A stretch of 64,000 bases of DNA from an uncultured Muribaculaceae bacterium (GTDB taxonomy: Bacteria > Bacteroidota > Bacteroidia > Bacteroidales > Muribaculaceae): NCBI GenBank assembly GCA_910585275.1, contig CAJUCW010000019.1:5788-69787 (forward strand), given 5' to 3'. Shown here piece by piece: positions 8,826 to 18,488 of this stretch. Below the pieces are notes generated by a model. The model saw only the letters and a list, made by a program, of their open reading frames with translations, made no database searches and was not told the origin of the DNA. Position numbers and translations under genes: made by a program. Each line of letters starts with the position of its first letter. Positions within the stretch are counted from its first letter, which is position 1.

Positions 8826-9779
8826 ATGGAAAACCGGGAAAGGAAAATATATAAGGTCACATTTGTTGGGAGTGTTGCGAATATAGCCCTTCTTGTATTC
8901 AAGTTTGTGGCAGGCATCGTCGGGCATAGTTCCGCCATGATTGCCGATGCATTTCATTCCCTGTCTGATTTTCTCAGCGATATCATAGTGATTGTCTTTG
9001 TCAGACTTGCGGGAAAACCTGAGGATGCCGACCATGCCTACGGCCATGGCAAATATGAAACACTTGCCTCTGTCATTGTAGGGATTTTGCTTTGCATAGT
9101 CGGGTTCGGTCTGCTGGCCGAGGGTGTGGACAAGATTATAAGCTTTTTTAAGGGCATACCATTGGAGACTCCTAATTATTGGGCTCTTGCTGCAGCGGTT
9201 TTGTCTATTTTGATGAAGGAGGCTTTATACCGCTACACCGTCAAATATGGTAAGAAACTTGATTCTCCGGCACTGACTGCAAATGCGTGGCATCATCGGA
9301 GCGACGCCTTGACTTCGATAGCGGCGCTTGTCGGAATCGGGGGGGCTATGGCGTTTGGACATCAATGGACAGTGCTCGACCCTTTGGCGGGAGCGGTGGT
9401 GAGTTTGTTTATAATCAAGGCTTCCTATTCGTTGATGAAGCCGGGATTGGACGAGCTTCTTGAAAAAGCCTTGCCTGAGAGTGAACGCGAAGATATAGAG
9501 GCTATAATATCTTCCACCCCCGGAGTGTTGGGATATCATCGTCTCCGCACAAGGAGGGTAGGGCAACACCGGGCTATTGAGATGCATGTGAAAATGTCGC
9601 CTGATATCTCCCTTATGCAGGCCCATGAAATCGCCACCGAAGTCGAAAGTCGCATAAAGAATAGATTTGGAAGCGAAACGCATGTGGGAATCCACATGGA
9701 ACCTTTCCGTCTAGAGCGCGCTCTTAATTCCTTTGACATCGGTTTGACCACATACAAGAAAGAGGGCCGAAAGCTGTAG
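8826..9779 (+). CDS. Cation diffusion facilitator (CDF) metal exporter
   Basis: 317 residues from ATG 8826. The reading frame extends upstream to 8715, but that part has no conserved features. Metal-site motifs of the CDF family are in helix 2 (DAFHSLSDFLSD) and helix 5 (HHRSDALTS). Six hydrophobic helices are followed by a cytoplasmic ferredoxin-like domain with HxH-type residues (YHRLRTRRVG, HVKMSP, HVGIHMEP). It should export Zn2+, Fe2+ or similar divalent ions in exchange for protons. Nothing in the neighbourhood suggests which metal. Confidence 0.93.
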   Translation: MENRERKIYKVTFVGSVANIALLVFKFVAGIVGHSSAMIADAFHSLSDFLSDIIVIVFVRLAGKPEDADHAYGHGKYETLASVIVGILLCIVGFGLLAEGVDKIISFFKGIPLETPNYWALAAAVLSILMKEALYRYTVKYGKKLDSPALTANAWHHRSDALTSIAALVGIGGAMAFGHQWTVLDPLAGAVVSLFIIKASYSLMKPGLDELLEKALPESEREDIEAIISSTPGVLGYHRLRTRRVGQHRAIEMHVKMSPDISLMQAHEIATEVESRIKNRFGSETHVGIHMEPFRLERALNSFDIGLTTYKKEGRKL

Positions 9780-9792
9780 CCCGGTCCCTCTT
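9760..9792. terminator. Terminator hairpin at the end of the CDF gene
   Basis: AAGAGGGCC (9760-9768) pairs with GGTCCCTCTT (9783-9792) with one bulged base, overlapping the CDF stop codon. It lies between convergent genes and may serve both. Confidence 0.5.
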
Positions 9793-9817
9793 CCTAATTA
9801 ACTATATGTGGTTACGA

Positions 9818-10756
9818 TTATTTTTTATTGTAGCGGTCGGAGATATATTTCGACCATTCTTTATACGACTTTACCCCATCTTTTTCCCTGCTTCCGGTGG
9901 CGATGACCTTATAGCGTATTTTCCCTTCCTTGTCAGGGCGCACCAACACGAGGTAATTAAGGTCGTCTTCTAAAGTCTTCACAATGTTTTCAGGAGCCAC
10001 TATTATGCCCAAACCCACGCCTTCCACAAGTTCGGGATGGTTTTTGTCGGGTATGTTCTCGCCCCATGAGGCTGCATATCCTTCCGGTTTTATGAACCCT
10101 TGATTGTTCATTTCGAGTTTCTGTATTCCGGTGCAGAAAATGTCGTTGTCCTTATATCCTTCAAGGGTGATTTCCACGTCAAGGTCTCTCGAATTGCCGC
10201 AGACACTATATTTCTGTGTCATGTCGATGTCATGGCCGTTATATTTCCAGCCTTCGTCATGCACGGTTATTGTTTTTCTGTCAATCACATTTTGTGTGCG
10301 GCTTGCCACACTGTCGATTGTAAGGGGGGTCTTGCCGTCCCATCCTCTGAAAGATCCGGCAGCCACGGATTTGCCTGCCCAAAGCACATCGCAGCCATAT
10401 CCTTCCGCCATCTGTTCGGGCGTTGTATAGAAGCCGGTGACGTCGAGTTCTGTTTTGGGAGTCTGCTTTACATACAGGTCAAGGCTTTGACGGTTGTCCA
10501 TATATACGCGGTAAGCCATCCAAGGATTCTCAATCACTGCGCCATGTCCGTAGATACTGTTATACATGTCGAGGTTGTTGGCATTGCCCGGGTAGGTAAT
10601 GGAGTTTATACGGGGATGTTTGCCGTGGTGGTCATAAAGCTTGATGTAAGCGTCAGTCTTTCCGCAGCAGCTATTGGCGGTAGCGTTACACTGGGCGGTG
10701 GCTTCTGAGGCGCTGCCGGCAACCGCCATTAGCATTAGAAGATGATGAATTTTCAT
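9818..10756 (-). CDS. DUF4861 family secreted protein
   Basis: 312 residues with a signal peptide (MKIHHLLMLMAVAGSASEATAQ). The sequence has the look of the DUF4861 family (HDEGWKYNGHDIDMTQKYS, FCTGIQKLEMNN, GYAASWGENIPD), beta-rich proteins that I recall near unsaturated uronyl hydrolases and rhamnogalacturonan loci in Bacteroidetes. Its biochemical role is not known to me. It is divergent from the GH2/rhamnose run, with which it shares a 268-bp control region, and TAACTTTG on the minus strand at 10818-10825 is a plausible -7 element. Confidence 0.78.
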   Translation of the reverse strand: MKIHHLLMLMAVAGSASEATAQCNATANSCCGKTDAYIKLYDHHGKHPRINSITYPGNANNLDMYNSIYGHGAVIENPWMAYRVYMDNRQSLDLYVKQTPKTELDVTGFYTTPEQMAEGYGCDVLWAGKSVAAGSFRGWDGKTPLTIDSVASRTQNVIDRKTITVHDEGWKYNGHDIDMTQKYSVCGNSRDLDVEITLEGYKDNDIFCTGIQKLEMNNQGFIKPEGYAASWGENIPDKNHPELVEGVGLGIIVAPENIVKTLEDDLNYLVLVRPDKEGKIRYKVIATGSREKDGVKSYKEWSKYISDRYNKK

Positions 10757-10996
10757 GATGATGTCCGTTTTATTATGCAGGGGGAGATTTCTCTCTATGC
10801 ATCGGTTTATAATCGTACAAAGTTAATAAATAATGTAACGGTAGATAGCGTTTTTCCTGTCAAAAATAGGTGCGTTATTTGTCAACGTTGATATTTTATA
10901 GGGTTTATGTGATCTGAAATATCTGATGATAGGTCATAAAACGTAGCTTTTTAGTCAAACTTGCCGGCAGATGTTCTTTATTTGAAATTTTATTCT

Positions 10997-11004
10997 TAAT
11001 TTTG
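10997..11004 (+). promoter_or_regulatory. Probable -7 element ahead of the GH2/rhamnose run
   Basis: TAATTTTG fits the Bacteroidetes -7 consensus 20 bp before the GH2 ATG. No TTTG lies at the ideal 19-21-bp distance (one is 12 bp upstream), so the promoter may need an activator. Confidence 0.4.
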
Positions 11005-11024
11005 TGGAGTAACTCAAATTAACC

Positions 11025-13478
11025 ATGAAACGTTCATTCCCGTTAATTATCGCTACTCTTGTGGCTGCCGGCTATCCGGTTTTTGCGGCGACCGATAAAG
11101 GATACACCCTTGTGTCTGAATCTTCGGAAATGCCTGCAACTTATAATCTGAACTTCAATTGGAAGTTCAATCCCGGTAAAAACGCCGGGGCGGAATCCAT
11201 AACTTTTCCTGATGCTTCCTGGCAAAACATAAACCTCCCTCATGATTTCCAGATTCATCAGGAGTGGGTAGAGCCTTCTCCCGACGAAAAGCCCGACCTT
11301 ACCAACCAGATGGCAAACATCACAAGCCGTCTGAGTTCCCGTGGGTTTAAGGAAATGGGCGAGGGATGGTATCGCAAAACTTTTACCCCTGACGATAGTT
11401 GGAAAGGGAAACGTGTGCTTCTTGATTTCGAGGGAATCATGCTTGTTGGCGATGTCTTCCTTAACGGGGAAAGGGTAGGGGGCACCGATTACGGCTATCT
11501 GGGATTCGACATCGATGTTTCGGATAAACTTAAATTCGGTGAGCCTAATGTAATTGTGGTGAAGGCCGATACCGGGACTCCGGAGAATTCACGATGGTAC
11601 ACAGGTGGCGGACTCTACCGGGATGTAAATATCAAGGTGACTGACCCGAAACAATATTTTACGAGACATTCTCTTGGAATCACCACTCCCGTGGTGGATG
11701 AAAAGATTTCAACCGTCAAGGTCACCGGTGAAATCGCCACTTTTGTGAAAACCGACAGTATCCGCGTCGGAATCGAAATTTTCGACCGTGACGGAAATAA
11801 AGTGTATGAGGGTGTGAAGGGACATTGGTCTCATCCCAAACAACATATCCGTGAGTTCCGGCTTGACAGCATTTCTCTTGAAAACGTCACCCTCTGGGAT
11901 ACTGAAAATCCTTATCTCTATACTCTCACCGCCACTCTCTATCGCCCCGACGGAAGCATCGCCGACAAGGCTTCGGAACGATTTGGCATCCGCTCTGTAG
12001 AGTTTTCTCCCGAATATGGCATGAAACTCAACGGTAAGAAGGTGCTTCTTAAAGGTATTGCCAACCACCACACGTTGGGAGCTCTCGGTGCCGCTGCTTA
12101 TCCAAAGGCGATGGAAAAACGTATAAAGATGCTTAAGGATTTCGGGTTCAACCATGTGCGCACTTCCCACAATCCGTATAGCGAATCTTTCCTTGACCTT
12201 TGTGACGAATATGGCATCCTCGTCGTAGATGAGCTTTACGACAAATGGACCACGCAATATGCCGGCGGCCGTTCACCTTGGTCGGAAAGATGGCAGAAAG
12301 ACGTGCCTGAATGGGTGAAGCGCGACCGCAACCATCCTTCCGTAGTGTTCTGGAGCCTTGGCAATGAGTTGCAGCTTATTCCCGACCTTCAGTTTAACGA
12401 CTGGGGTGTCACTCCCTATAAACTTCAGAAGCAGCTCCTCAAACGTTACGACCCGACGCGTCTCGTCACCGTAGCCATGCATCCGCGAGGAAGAAACGAA
12501 CGCACAGATTCTCTTCCTGCCCCGCTCGTGATGGAAACCGACATCGCCGCCTATAATTATAGGTATATGTATTTCCCCGGAGATTCCCGGAGATTCCCTT
12601 GGATGATGTTCTATCAAAGCGAGGCGAACACAAGCAATCTCGGTCCCAATTTCTTTGAAATGGACCTTGACAAGGTAATCGGGCTTGCGTATTGGGGTAT
12701 GATAGATTATCTCGGAGAATCGCAGGGTTGGCCTGCAAAAGGGTGGGCCCAGGGAGTGTTTGACATTTCGTTGGAGCCGAAACCCATGGCTTATTTTTTG
12801 AAATCTTTCTTCAAGCCAGACGAACCGATGGTTTATGTGGCTCCTTTCGAAAACACGAAGACATCGCAGTGGAACGGAGTGACTATGGGCGGAAGGACCT
12901 TTACAGACAGCTGGAATTTCAATGATGGTGATTCGGTTAAGCTTTACACCTACACCAATGCCGATGAGGTGGAACTCCGTCTCAACGGCAAGGTAATTGG
13001 CAAGAAGCGCAACGAAGTGGAGAACCCTAAAAGCCGTAATCGTATATATTGGGACAAGGTGCCTTATAAGAAAGGTAAAATCGAGGCGGTAGCTTACAAG
13101 GGTGGTAAAGAGGTTGCACGCCATCATCTTGCCACCACCGCAGGCGCGAAGAAAATCAAGGCTACGGGCGACAACCCTGAATGGAAAGCCGATGGCGTTG
13201 ACCTCCAGCACGTCAGGATTGAGGCAGTGGATTCAAAAGGTCTCCGCGACAAATCAGCTTCTTTCCCTTTGACATTCTCTGTGGAGGGTCCGGCTGAAAT
13301 TGTCGGCGTTATCAACGGCGATATCAACAGCGAAGAACTCACCGTGGGCAACACACGCCGCCTTTTCAACGGCACGGCTACGGTAATTCTCAGGAGCAGC
13401 AGGAATGCGGGCGACGTAAAGCTTAAAGTGCATTCTGACAAACTGGGCGATACGACCGTGAAATTTACAAGTAAATAA
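11025..13478 (+). CDS. GH2-family glycoside hydrolase (beta-galactosidase-like), secreted
   Basis: 817 residues with a signal peptide ending near PVFAA. Domains run in order: jelly-roll sugar-binding (GEGWYRKTFT, FEGIMLVGDVFLNG), immunoglobulin-like, the TIM barrel with HVRTSHNPYSESFLDLCDEYG, the acid/base in NHPSVVFWSLGNEL and the nucleophile in MFYQSEANTS, then C-terminal beta domains (YTNADEVELRLNGK). GH2 enzymes cleave beta-galactosides, beta-mannosides or beta-glucuronides. Galactose side chains of rhamnogalacturonan are a sensible substrate given the rhamnose genes that follow, but that is inference. Confidence 0.92.
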   Translation: MKRSFPLIIATLVAAGYPVFAATDKGYTLVSESSEMPATYNLNFNWKFNPGKNAGAESITFPDASWQNINLPHDFQIHQEWVEPSPDEKPDLTNQMANITSRLSSRGFKEMGEGWYRKTFTPDDSWKGKRVLLDFEGIMLVGDVFLNGERVGGTDYGYLGFDIDVSDKLKFGEPNVIVVKADTGTPENSRWYTGGGLYRDVNIKVTDPKQYFTRHSLGITTPVVDEKISTVKVTGEIATFVKTDSIRVGIEIFDRDGNKVYEGVKGHWSHPKQHIREFRLDSISLENVTLWDTENPYLYTLTATLYRPDGSIADKASERFGIRSVEFSPEYGMKLNGKKVLLKGIANHHTLGALGAAAYPKAMEKRIKMLKDFGFNHVRTSHNPYSESFLDLCDEYGILVVDELYDKWTTQYAGGRSPWSERWQKDVPEWVKRDRNHPSVVFWSLGNELQLIPDLQFNDWGVTPYKLQKQLLKRYDPTRLVTVAMHPRGRNERTDSLPAPLVMETDIAAYNYRYMYFPGDSRRFPWMMFYQSEANTSNLGPNFFEMDLDKVIGLAYWGMIDYLGESQGWPAKGWAQGVFDISLEPKPMAYFLKSFFKPDEPMVYVAPFENTKTSQWNGVTMGGRTFTDSWNFNDGDSVKLYTYTNADEVELRLNGKVIGKKRNEVENPKSRNRIYWDKVPYKKGKIEAVAYKGGKEVARHHLATTAGAKKIKATGDNPEWKADGVDLQHVRIEAVDSKGLRDKSASFPLTFSVEGPAEIVGVINGDINSEELTVGNTRRLFNGTATVILRSSRNAGDVKLKVHSDKLGDTTVKFTSK

Positions 13479-13495
13479 AATTCGTGAATAAACCA

Positions 13496-13523
13496 CCGCC
13501 GGGGGTATCCAGACCCCCGGCGG
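13496..13523 (+). terminator. Very stable GC-rich hairpin between GH2 and rhaM
   Basis: CCGCCGGGGG (13496-13505) pairs perfectly with 13514-13523 around an 8-nt loop. It is followed by ATAAAAAACA and not by a U tract, so it is more likely an attenuator or mRNA-stability element between GH2 and the rha genes than a complete terminator. Confidence 0.55.
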
Positions 13524-13551
13524 ATAAAAAACAATCTAAACCATTTGTGAA

Positions 13552-13869
13552 ATGAAAAGATTTGCATTCAAGATGTTTCTCAAACCCGGATTTGAGGAGG
13601 AATATGAAAAACGCCATGCCGCTTTATGGCCCGAATTGAAGAAACAGATTGCCGAGGCGGGAGTGAAGAATTATTCTATTTTTTGGGATAAAGACACCAA
13701 TATTCTTTTCGGTTATCAGGAAGTAGAAGGCGACTCCAATTCGCAGGATGCCGAGGCAGCCGATGAAATCACCCGTAAATGGTGGGATTATATGGCTGAA
13801 ATCATGGAGGTGAACCCTGATAATTCCCCCGTCACCATTCCCATCAAGGAAGTATTCCATCTTGACTGA
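13552..13869 (+). CDS. rhaM: L-rhamnose mutarotase
   Basis: 105 residues covering the whole RhaM fold (KRFAFKMFLKPGFEEEYEKRHAALWPEL, then NYSIFWD and LFGYQEVE). His22 with the Trp-Pro pair just after it and the later tryptophans match the family active site. It interconverts alpha and beta anomers of L-rhamnose so that the isomerase gets its preferred form. It is the first gene of the catabolic run rhaM-rhaB-rhaA-rhaT-rhaD, 52 bp ahead of rhaB. Confidence 0.95.
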   Translation: MKRFAFKMFLKPGFEEEYEKRHAALWPELKKQIAEAGVKNYSIFWDKDTNILFGYQEVEGDSNSQDAEAADEITRKWWDYMAEIMEVNPDNSPVTIPIKEVFHLD

Positions 13870-13921
13870 TGCGTCTGGCGGACCCTATTCCCGCTATTAC
13901 CATAACTGAAAGTAAACGATA

Positions 13922-15346
13922 ATGAAAAAAACATATTATCTGGCAGTCGATCTCGGAGCCACAAGCGGCAGGACAATCCTTGCTTCTTACGATGGGGAGA
14001 AGGTCGATATGGAGGAGCTGACACGCTTCAAACATCCTATGCTGCCTATTGCCGGCCATATTTTTTGGAATCTTCCCGGTCTTTACCATGAGATTCTCGA
14101 AGGCATGAAAGTGGCTTCCGAAAAAATGAAAGCTATCGGTGGTGAACTTAAATCCATCGGAATCGATACTTGGGGTTGCGACGTGGCTTACTTCAATGCC
14201 GACGGCACTATCGCCGGTCTCCCTTACTGCTACCGCGACGCCCACACGGCCGGGGCTGTAGATAAATTCTGCGAGGAGATGCCTAAAAACGAGGTGTATG
14301 GCAAGACGGGTATCCAGTTTATGGATTTCAATACCCTCTTCCAGCTCCATACTCTTAAAAGGAACGGCGCGGAGGTAATAAAGAATGCTTCCAAGATTCT
14401 CTTCATACCGGATGCTTTGGCATATATGCTCACCGGAAATGCCGTTACGGAAAGTACGGTGGCATCCACGTCGCAGATTCTGAATCCAAATACAGGCGAG
14501 CTTGACGGTGAACTGCTCGAGAAACTTGACCTTACCGTTGACAAGTTTGGCAAACTCGTAAATCCTGGTGCGGTGATTGGCAAACTCACTAAAGAGGTGC
14601 AGCAATACACCGGCCTTGGCGACGTGCCCGTCGTGGCTGTCGCTGGACACGACACGGCATCTGCCGTAATAGCCGTCCCCACGCCCGATCCCGACTATGC
14701 TTATCTGAGTTGCGGAACATGGTCGCTTCTCGGCATAGAGTCAGACAAGCCTATCATCACGGAAGATAGCTTCAATTATAATTTCACGAACGAAGGAGGC
14801 ATCGACGGCACTGTAAGATTCCTGAAAAATATATGCGGATTATGGGTGTTCGAACGTTGCCGCGCCGAACTTCCCGACGCCCCGAAAGATATTTCCGAAC
14901 TCGTGGCCCTTTGTCAGGATTCCGATTGCGAAAGCATAATCAATCCGGACGACGCTTCTTTTGCCAATCCGGAGTCGATGACGGAAGCTATAAAAGTTTA
15001 TTGTGAAAAGAGCGGGCAGTCTGTACCCGTTTCCGTGGCAGACTTTGTGAGGGTTGTTTTTAGAAGCCTCGCCAACAGAGTTGCGGAAGTGCTCGACATT
15101 CTCAAAAATTTTTCCGACCATCCCATCTCCCGTCTTCACGTAATCGGCGGCGGCTCACGAAACGCTTACCTTATGCAGTTTATCGCCGACGACACGAAAC
15201 TCCCCGTAGTGGCCGGCCCCACCGAATGCACCGCACTCGGCAATGTGCTTGTGCAGCTGCGCGCCGACGGAATGGCGCCCACGCTTGCCGATATGCGCAA
15301 AGTGGCAATCAACTCAACTGAAACAAAAACTTATTTACCTAACTAA
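13922..15346 (+). CDS. rhaB: Rhamnulokinase
   Basis: 474 residues of the FGGY carbohydrate kinase family. The N-terminal phosphate loop reads DLGATSGR, the substrate region IGIDTWGCDVAYF, and the C-terminal ATP site HVIGGGSRNAYLMQ. It phosphorylates L-rhamnulose to L-rhamnulose 1-phosphate in the cytoplasm, step two of rhamnose breakdown. The gene ends 1 bp before the rhaA start, so the two are translationally close. The neighbours supply the isomerase and aldolase of the same pathway. Confidence 0.96.
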   Translation: MKKTYYLAVDLGATSGRTILASYDGEKVDMEELTRFKHPMLPIAGHIFWNLPGLYHEILEGMKVASEKMKAIGGELKSIGIDTWGCDVAYFNADGTIAGLPYCYRDAHTAGAVDKFCEEMPKNEVYGKTGIQFMDFNTLFQLHTLKRNGAEVIKNASKILFIPDALAYMLTGNAVTESTVASTSQILNPNTGELDGELLEKLDLTVDKFGKLVNPGAVIGKLTKEVQQYTGLGDVPVVAVAGHDTASAVIAVPTPDPDYAYLSCGTWSLLGIESDKPIITEDSFNYNFTNEGGIDGTVRFLKNICGLWVFERCRAELPDAPKDISELVALCQDSDCESIINPDDASFANPESMTEAIKVYCEKSGQSVPVSVADFVRVVFRSLANRVAEVLDILKNFSDHPISRLHVIGGGSRNAYLMQFIADDTKLPVVAGPTECTALGNVLVQLRADGMAPTLADMRKVAINSTETKTYLPN

Positions 15347-15347
15347 T

Positions 15348-16601
15348 ATGAACAACGAAATGATCAAGAAGGCATATGAAATCGCCAAAGAGCGTTATGC
15401 CGCAATCGGCGTCGATACCGACGCAGTCCTCAAACAGATGCAGGATTTCCATCTCAGCGTACACTGCTGGCAGGCCGACGACGTTGCCGGATTCGAAGCC
15501 CGCGACGGCGGACTCACCGGTGGCATCCAGGTGAACGGAAACTATCCCGGCAAAGCACGCAACATCGACGAACTCCGTGCCGATATCCTTTATGCCATGT
15601 CGCTTATCCCCGGCAAGCACCGTCTTAACCTCCATGAGATTTACGGAGATTTCGGCGGCAAGTTCGTTGACCGCGACCAGTGCTCAGTAGAGCATTTCCA
15701 GAGTTGGATAGACTGGGGTAAGGAGCACGATATCAAACTCGACTTCAACTCTACATCTTTCTCCCATCCGAAATCTGGCGATCTCTCCCTCTCTAACCCT
15801 GATAAAGGAATCCGCGATTTCTGGATTGAGCACTCGAAACGTTGCCGCGCCATTGCCCAGGCTATGGGTGAGGCTCAGCAGGATCCCTGTATCATGAACA
15901 CTTGGGTGCACGACGGAAGCAAGGATATCACCGTGAACCGTCTGATGTATCGCGAGTACCTCAAGGATTCGCTTGACCAGATTTTCGAGCACAAATATGA
16001 TTGGATGAAAGACTGCGTTGAGTCGAAGGTATTCGGTATTGGCCTTGAGAGCTACACTGTAGGCTCCAACGACTTCTATACCTCATACGCTGCCAAGAAC
16101 GACATGATGATTACCCTTGATACGGGTCACTTCCATCCCACGGAGAGCGTAGCCGACAAGGTATCTGCCATGCTCCTTTTCGTGCCGGAACTTATGCTTC
16201 ATGTTTCACGTCCTATCCGTTGGGATTCCGACCATGTTACTATCATGGACGACCCCACTATGGATCTTTTCAGCGAGATTGTTCGCGCCGGCGCCCTCAA
16301 CCGCGTTCATTATGGCCTTGACTATTTCGACGGCACCCTCAATCGCATCGGTGCATACGTAATCGGTAGCCGTGCCGCCCAGAAGTGTATGCTCCGTGCC
16401 CTTCTCGAACCGGTTGCAACTCTCCGCAAATATGAACTCGAAGACAAGCGCTTCCAGCGTCTCGCACTTCTTGAAGAGTGCAAGAACCTCCCCTGGAATG
16501 CCGTTTATGACATGTTCTGCCTCCAGAACAATGTGCCTGTAGGCGAAACCTATATAAAAGAGGTTGAGAACTACGAGACCAACGTAACATCTAAAAGATG
16601 A
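15348..16601 (+). CDS. rhaA: L-rhamnose isomerase
   Basis: 417 residues from ATG 15348, placed immediately after the rhaB stop. An upstream in-frame start at 15243 would overlap rhaB and is unlikely. Motifs of the RhaA TIM barrel include the substrate-binding HCWQADDVAGFE, LNLHEIYGDFGGKFVDRD, the metal site TLDTGHFHPTE, and HVSRPIRWDSDHV. It converts L-rhamnose to L-rhamnulose using Mn2+ or similar ions. The stop overlaps the rhaT start (ATGA). Confidence 0.97.
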   Translation: MNNEMIKKAYEIAKERYAAIGVDTDAVLKQMQDFHLSVHCWQADDVAGFEARDGGLTGGIQVNGNYPGKARNIDELRADILYAMSLIPGKHRLNLHEIYGDFGGKFVDRDQCSVEHFQSWIDWGKEHDIKLDFNSTSFSHPKSGDLSLSNPDKGIRDFWIEHSKRCRAIAQAMGEAQQDPCIMNTWVHDGSKDITVNRLMYREYLKDSLDQIFEHKYDWMKDCVESKVFGIGLESYTVGSNDFYTSYAAKNDMMITLDTGHFHPTESVADKVSAMLLFVPELMLHVSRPIRWDSDHVTIMDDPTMDLFSEIVRAGALNRVHYGLDYFDGTLNRIGAYVIGSRAAQKCMLRALLEPVATLRKYELEDKRFQRLALLEECKNLPWNAVYDMFCLQNNVPVGETYIKEVENYETNVTSKR

Positions 16602-17629
16602 TATTAATAGGGTTATTTATAATAGCGTTAGGAGCTTTCTGCCAATCGAGTTGCTATGTGCCCATCAACCGCATCAAAGAGTGGAGTTGGGAAAGCTACT
16701 GGATTGTGCAGGGCTTCTTTGCATGGCTGTTACTCCCGTTTCTCGGAATGCTCCTTGCGGTGCCGCAAGGGCATTCCCTGGGGGAGCTCTTCACCGCCGA
16801 TCAGAGTTTCAACATCTGGATGACGATTCTTTTCGGAATCCTTTGGGGTGTCGGAGGACTCACTTTCGGACTTTCGATGCGCTATCTCGGAGTGGCCCTC
16901 GGCCAGTCGATAGCTCTCGGCACGTGTGCCGGCCTCGGTACGATTATGGGCCCCGTTTTCCTCAATTTCTTTTTCCCGGAAAACGACCCGCTCTCGCAAC
17001 TTACCTTTTCGGTAATTATCGGAGTGGTTGTGACTCTCATCGGCATCGCCATTATCGGCGTGGCTGGTTCCATGAAGGCTGCTTCGCTTAGCGAAGAGGA
17101 GAAGAAGGCCGCCGTCAAGGATTTCAATTTTCCGAAAGGGCTTTGCATCGCGTTGCTTTGCGGTTTTATGAGCGGATGTTTCAACGTTGGCCTTGAATTC
17201 GGCAAAGACATCAACTTCGGCGATCTTACTCCGGATATGTATAAGACGCTTCCCGCCACATTCCTTGTGACTCTCGGAGGTTTCTTCACAAACCTTGTGT
17301 ATTGTTTCCTTCAGAATCAGAAGAACGGCACCTGGGGTGACTATGCCAAGGGTTCGGTTTGGGTCAACAATTGCATCTTCTGTCTTATAGCCGGTGCGCT
17401 GTGGTATAGCCAGTTCTTCGGACTCGCTCTCGGCAAGGGTTTCCTTGAGGATTCTCCCACTTTGATGACGCTTTCTTTCTGTATCCTTATGGCTCTTAAC
17501 GTTGTCTTTTCCAACATTTGGGGCATTATCCTTAAGGAATGGAAAGGTTGTTCGAAAAAAACTATCGCAGTGCTTGTCCTCGGCATTGTGGTGCTCGTAA
17601 TCTCTTGTTTCCTGCCTCAGCTTATATAA
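16598..17629 (+). CDS. rhaT: L-rhamnose/proton symporter
   Basis: 343 residues, about ten hydrophobic helices, matching the RhaT family from the start (LGAFCQSSCYVPINRIKEWSWESYW) and through GGLTFGLSMRYLGVALGQSIALG. It imports L-rhamnose across the inner membrane using the proton gradient. The gene overlaps rhaA by 4 bp, indicating coupled translation. No SusC/SusD-type outer-membrane importer is encoded nearby, so outer-membrane entry of rhamnose must be served elsewhere. Confidence 0.96.
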   Translation: MILIGLFIIALGAFCQSSCYVPINRIKEWSWESYWIVQGFFAWLLLPFLGMLLAVPQGHSLGELFTADQSFNIWMTILFGILWGVGGLTFGLSMRYLGVALGQSIALGTCAGLGTIMGPVFLNFFFPENDPLSQLTFSVIIGVVVTLIGIAIIGVAGSMKAASLSEEEKKAAVKDFNFPKGLCIALLCGFMSGCFNVGLEFGKDINFGDLTPDMYKTLPATFLVTLGGFFTNLVYCFLQNQKNGTWGDYAKGSVWVNNCIFCLIAGALWYSQFFGLALGKGFLEDSPTLMTLSFCILMALNVVFSNIWGIILKEWKGCSKKTIAVLVLGIVVLVISCFLPQLI

Positions 17630-17672
17630 TCATAAGGGGGGGCGATTAACTAAAATTTATAACTTTAACATC

Positions 17673-18482
17673 ATGTCTTCAATACTTGACAACAATCCCG
17701 GTCTTGCATACGATGTGGCACAGGTGGCTGAGGCTGCCGGCTATCTCTGGCAGAAGGGCTGGGCTGAACGCAACGGTGGAAACATCACCGTGAATATTAC
17801 CGAACACGTAACCGATGAAATCCGTAAGATGCCGGCTATCAGTCCGGTTTATCCTATCGGTGTGACATTGCCTAATCTTAAGGGATGTTATTTCTATTGC
17901 AAGGGCACCAACAAACGTATGCGCGACCTTGCTCGCTGGCCTATGGAGAACGGTTCTGTAATCAGGATCCTTGACGATTGTGCAAGCTATGAGATTATCG
18001 CCGACAATCCTGTGAAGCCCACTTCCGAACTTCCCTCTCATCTTTCTGTCCACAATTATCTCATCGGCAAGGGTTCTAACTACAAGGCTTCGCTCCATAC
18101 TCATCCTATTGAGCTCGTGGCAATGACCCACTGCAAGAAATATCTTGAAAAAGACGTTGCAACCCGTCTTCTCTGGAGCATGATTCCCGAGACAAAGGCG
18201 TTCTGTCCGCGTGGTCTCGGCATAATACCTTATCAGCTTCCGGGTTCTAATGAGCTTGCCGAGGCAACCATTAAGGAACTGGGCGATTATGACGTGACTA
18301 TCTGGGAGAAACATGGCGTTTTCGCAGTCGATACCGATATCATGAGCGCTTTTGACCAGGTTGACGTGCTCAACAAGTCTGCCCAAATCTATATCTGCGC
18401 CAAAAACATGGGCTTCGAGCCCGATGGCATGAGCGACGAGCAGATGAAGGAGATGACCGTTGCTTTCAATCTTCCAAAGTAA
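17673..18482 (+). CDS. rhaD: Rhamnulose-1-phosphate aldolase
   Basis: 269 residues of the class II aldolase/adducin family. The zinc-binding histidines are in SLHTHPIELVAMTH, with a third in the later WEKHGVFAVD; the catalytic Glu may lie in KPTSELPSHL. It splits L-rhamnulose 1-phosphate into dihydroxyacetone phosphate and L-lactaldehyde. It is the last catabolic enzyme gene of the run, 43 bp after rhaT and 6 bp before the GH105 gene. No lactaldehyde reductase (fucO) gene is seen in the window. Confidence 0.95.
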   Translation: MSSILDNNPGLAYDVAQVAEAAGYLWQKGWAERNGGNITVNITEHVTDEIRKMPAISPVYPIGVTLPNLKGCYFYCKGTNKRMRDLARWPMENGSVIRILDDCASYEIIADNPVKPTSELPSHLSVHNYLIGKGSNYKASLHTHPIELVAMTHCKKYLEKDVATRLLWSMIPETKAFCPRGLGIIPYQLPGSNELAEATIKELGDYDVTIWEKHGVFAVDTDIMSAFDQVDVLNKSAQIYICAKNMGFEPDGMSDEQMKEMTVAFNLPK

Positions 18483-18488
18483 GGAGCG

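Noticed and set aside
12273..13211. 312-codon frame antisense to the GH2 gene
   Set aside because: It lies fully opposite a well-supported GH2 domain and its product has no recognisable features. Shadow frame of codon bias.
15243..15347. N-terminal extension of rhaA
   Set aside because: It overlaps rhaB in another frame and lacks RhaA features. The ATG at 15348 matches the family start.
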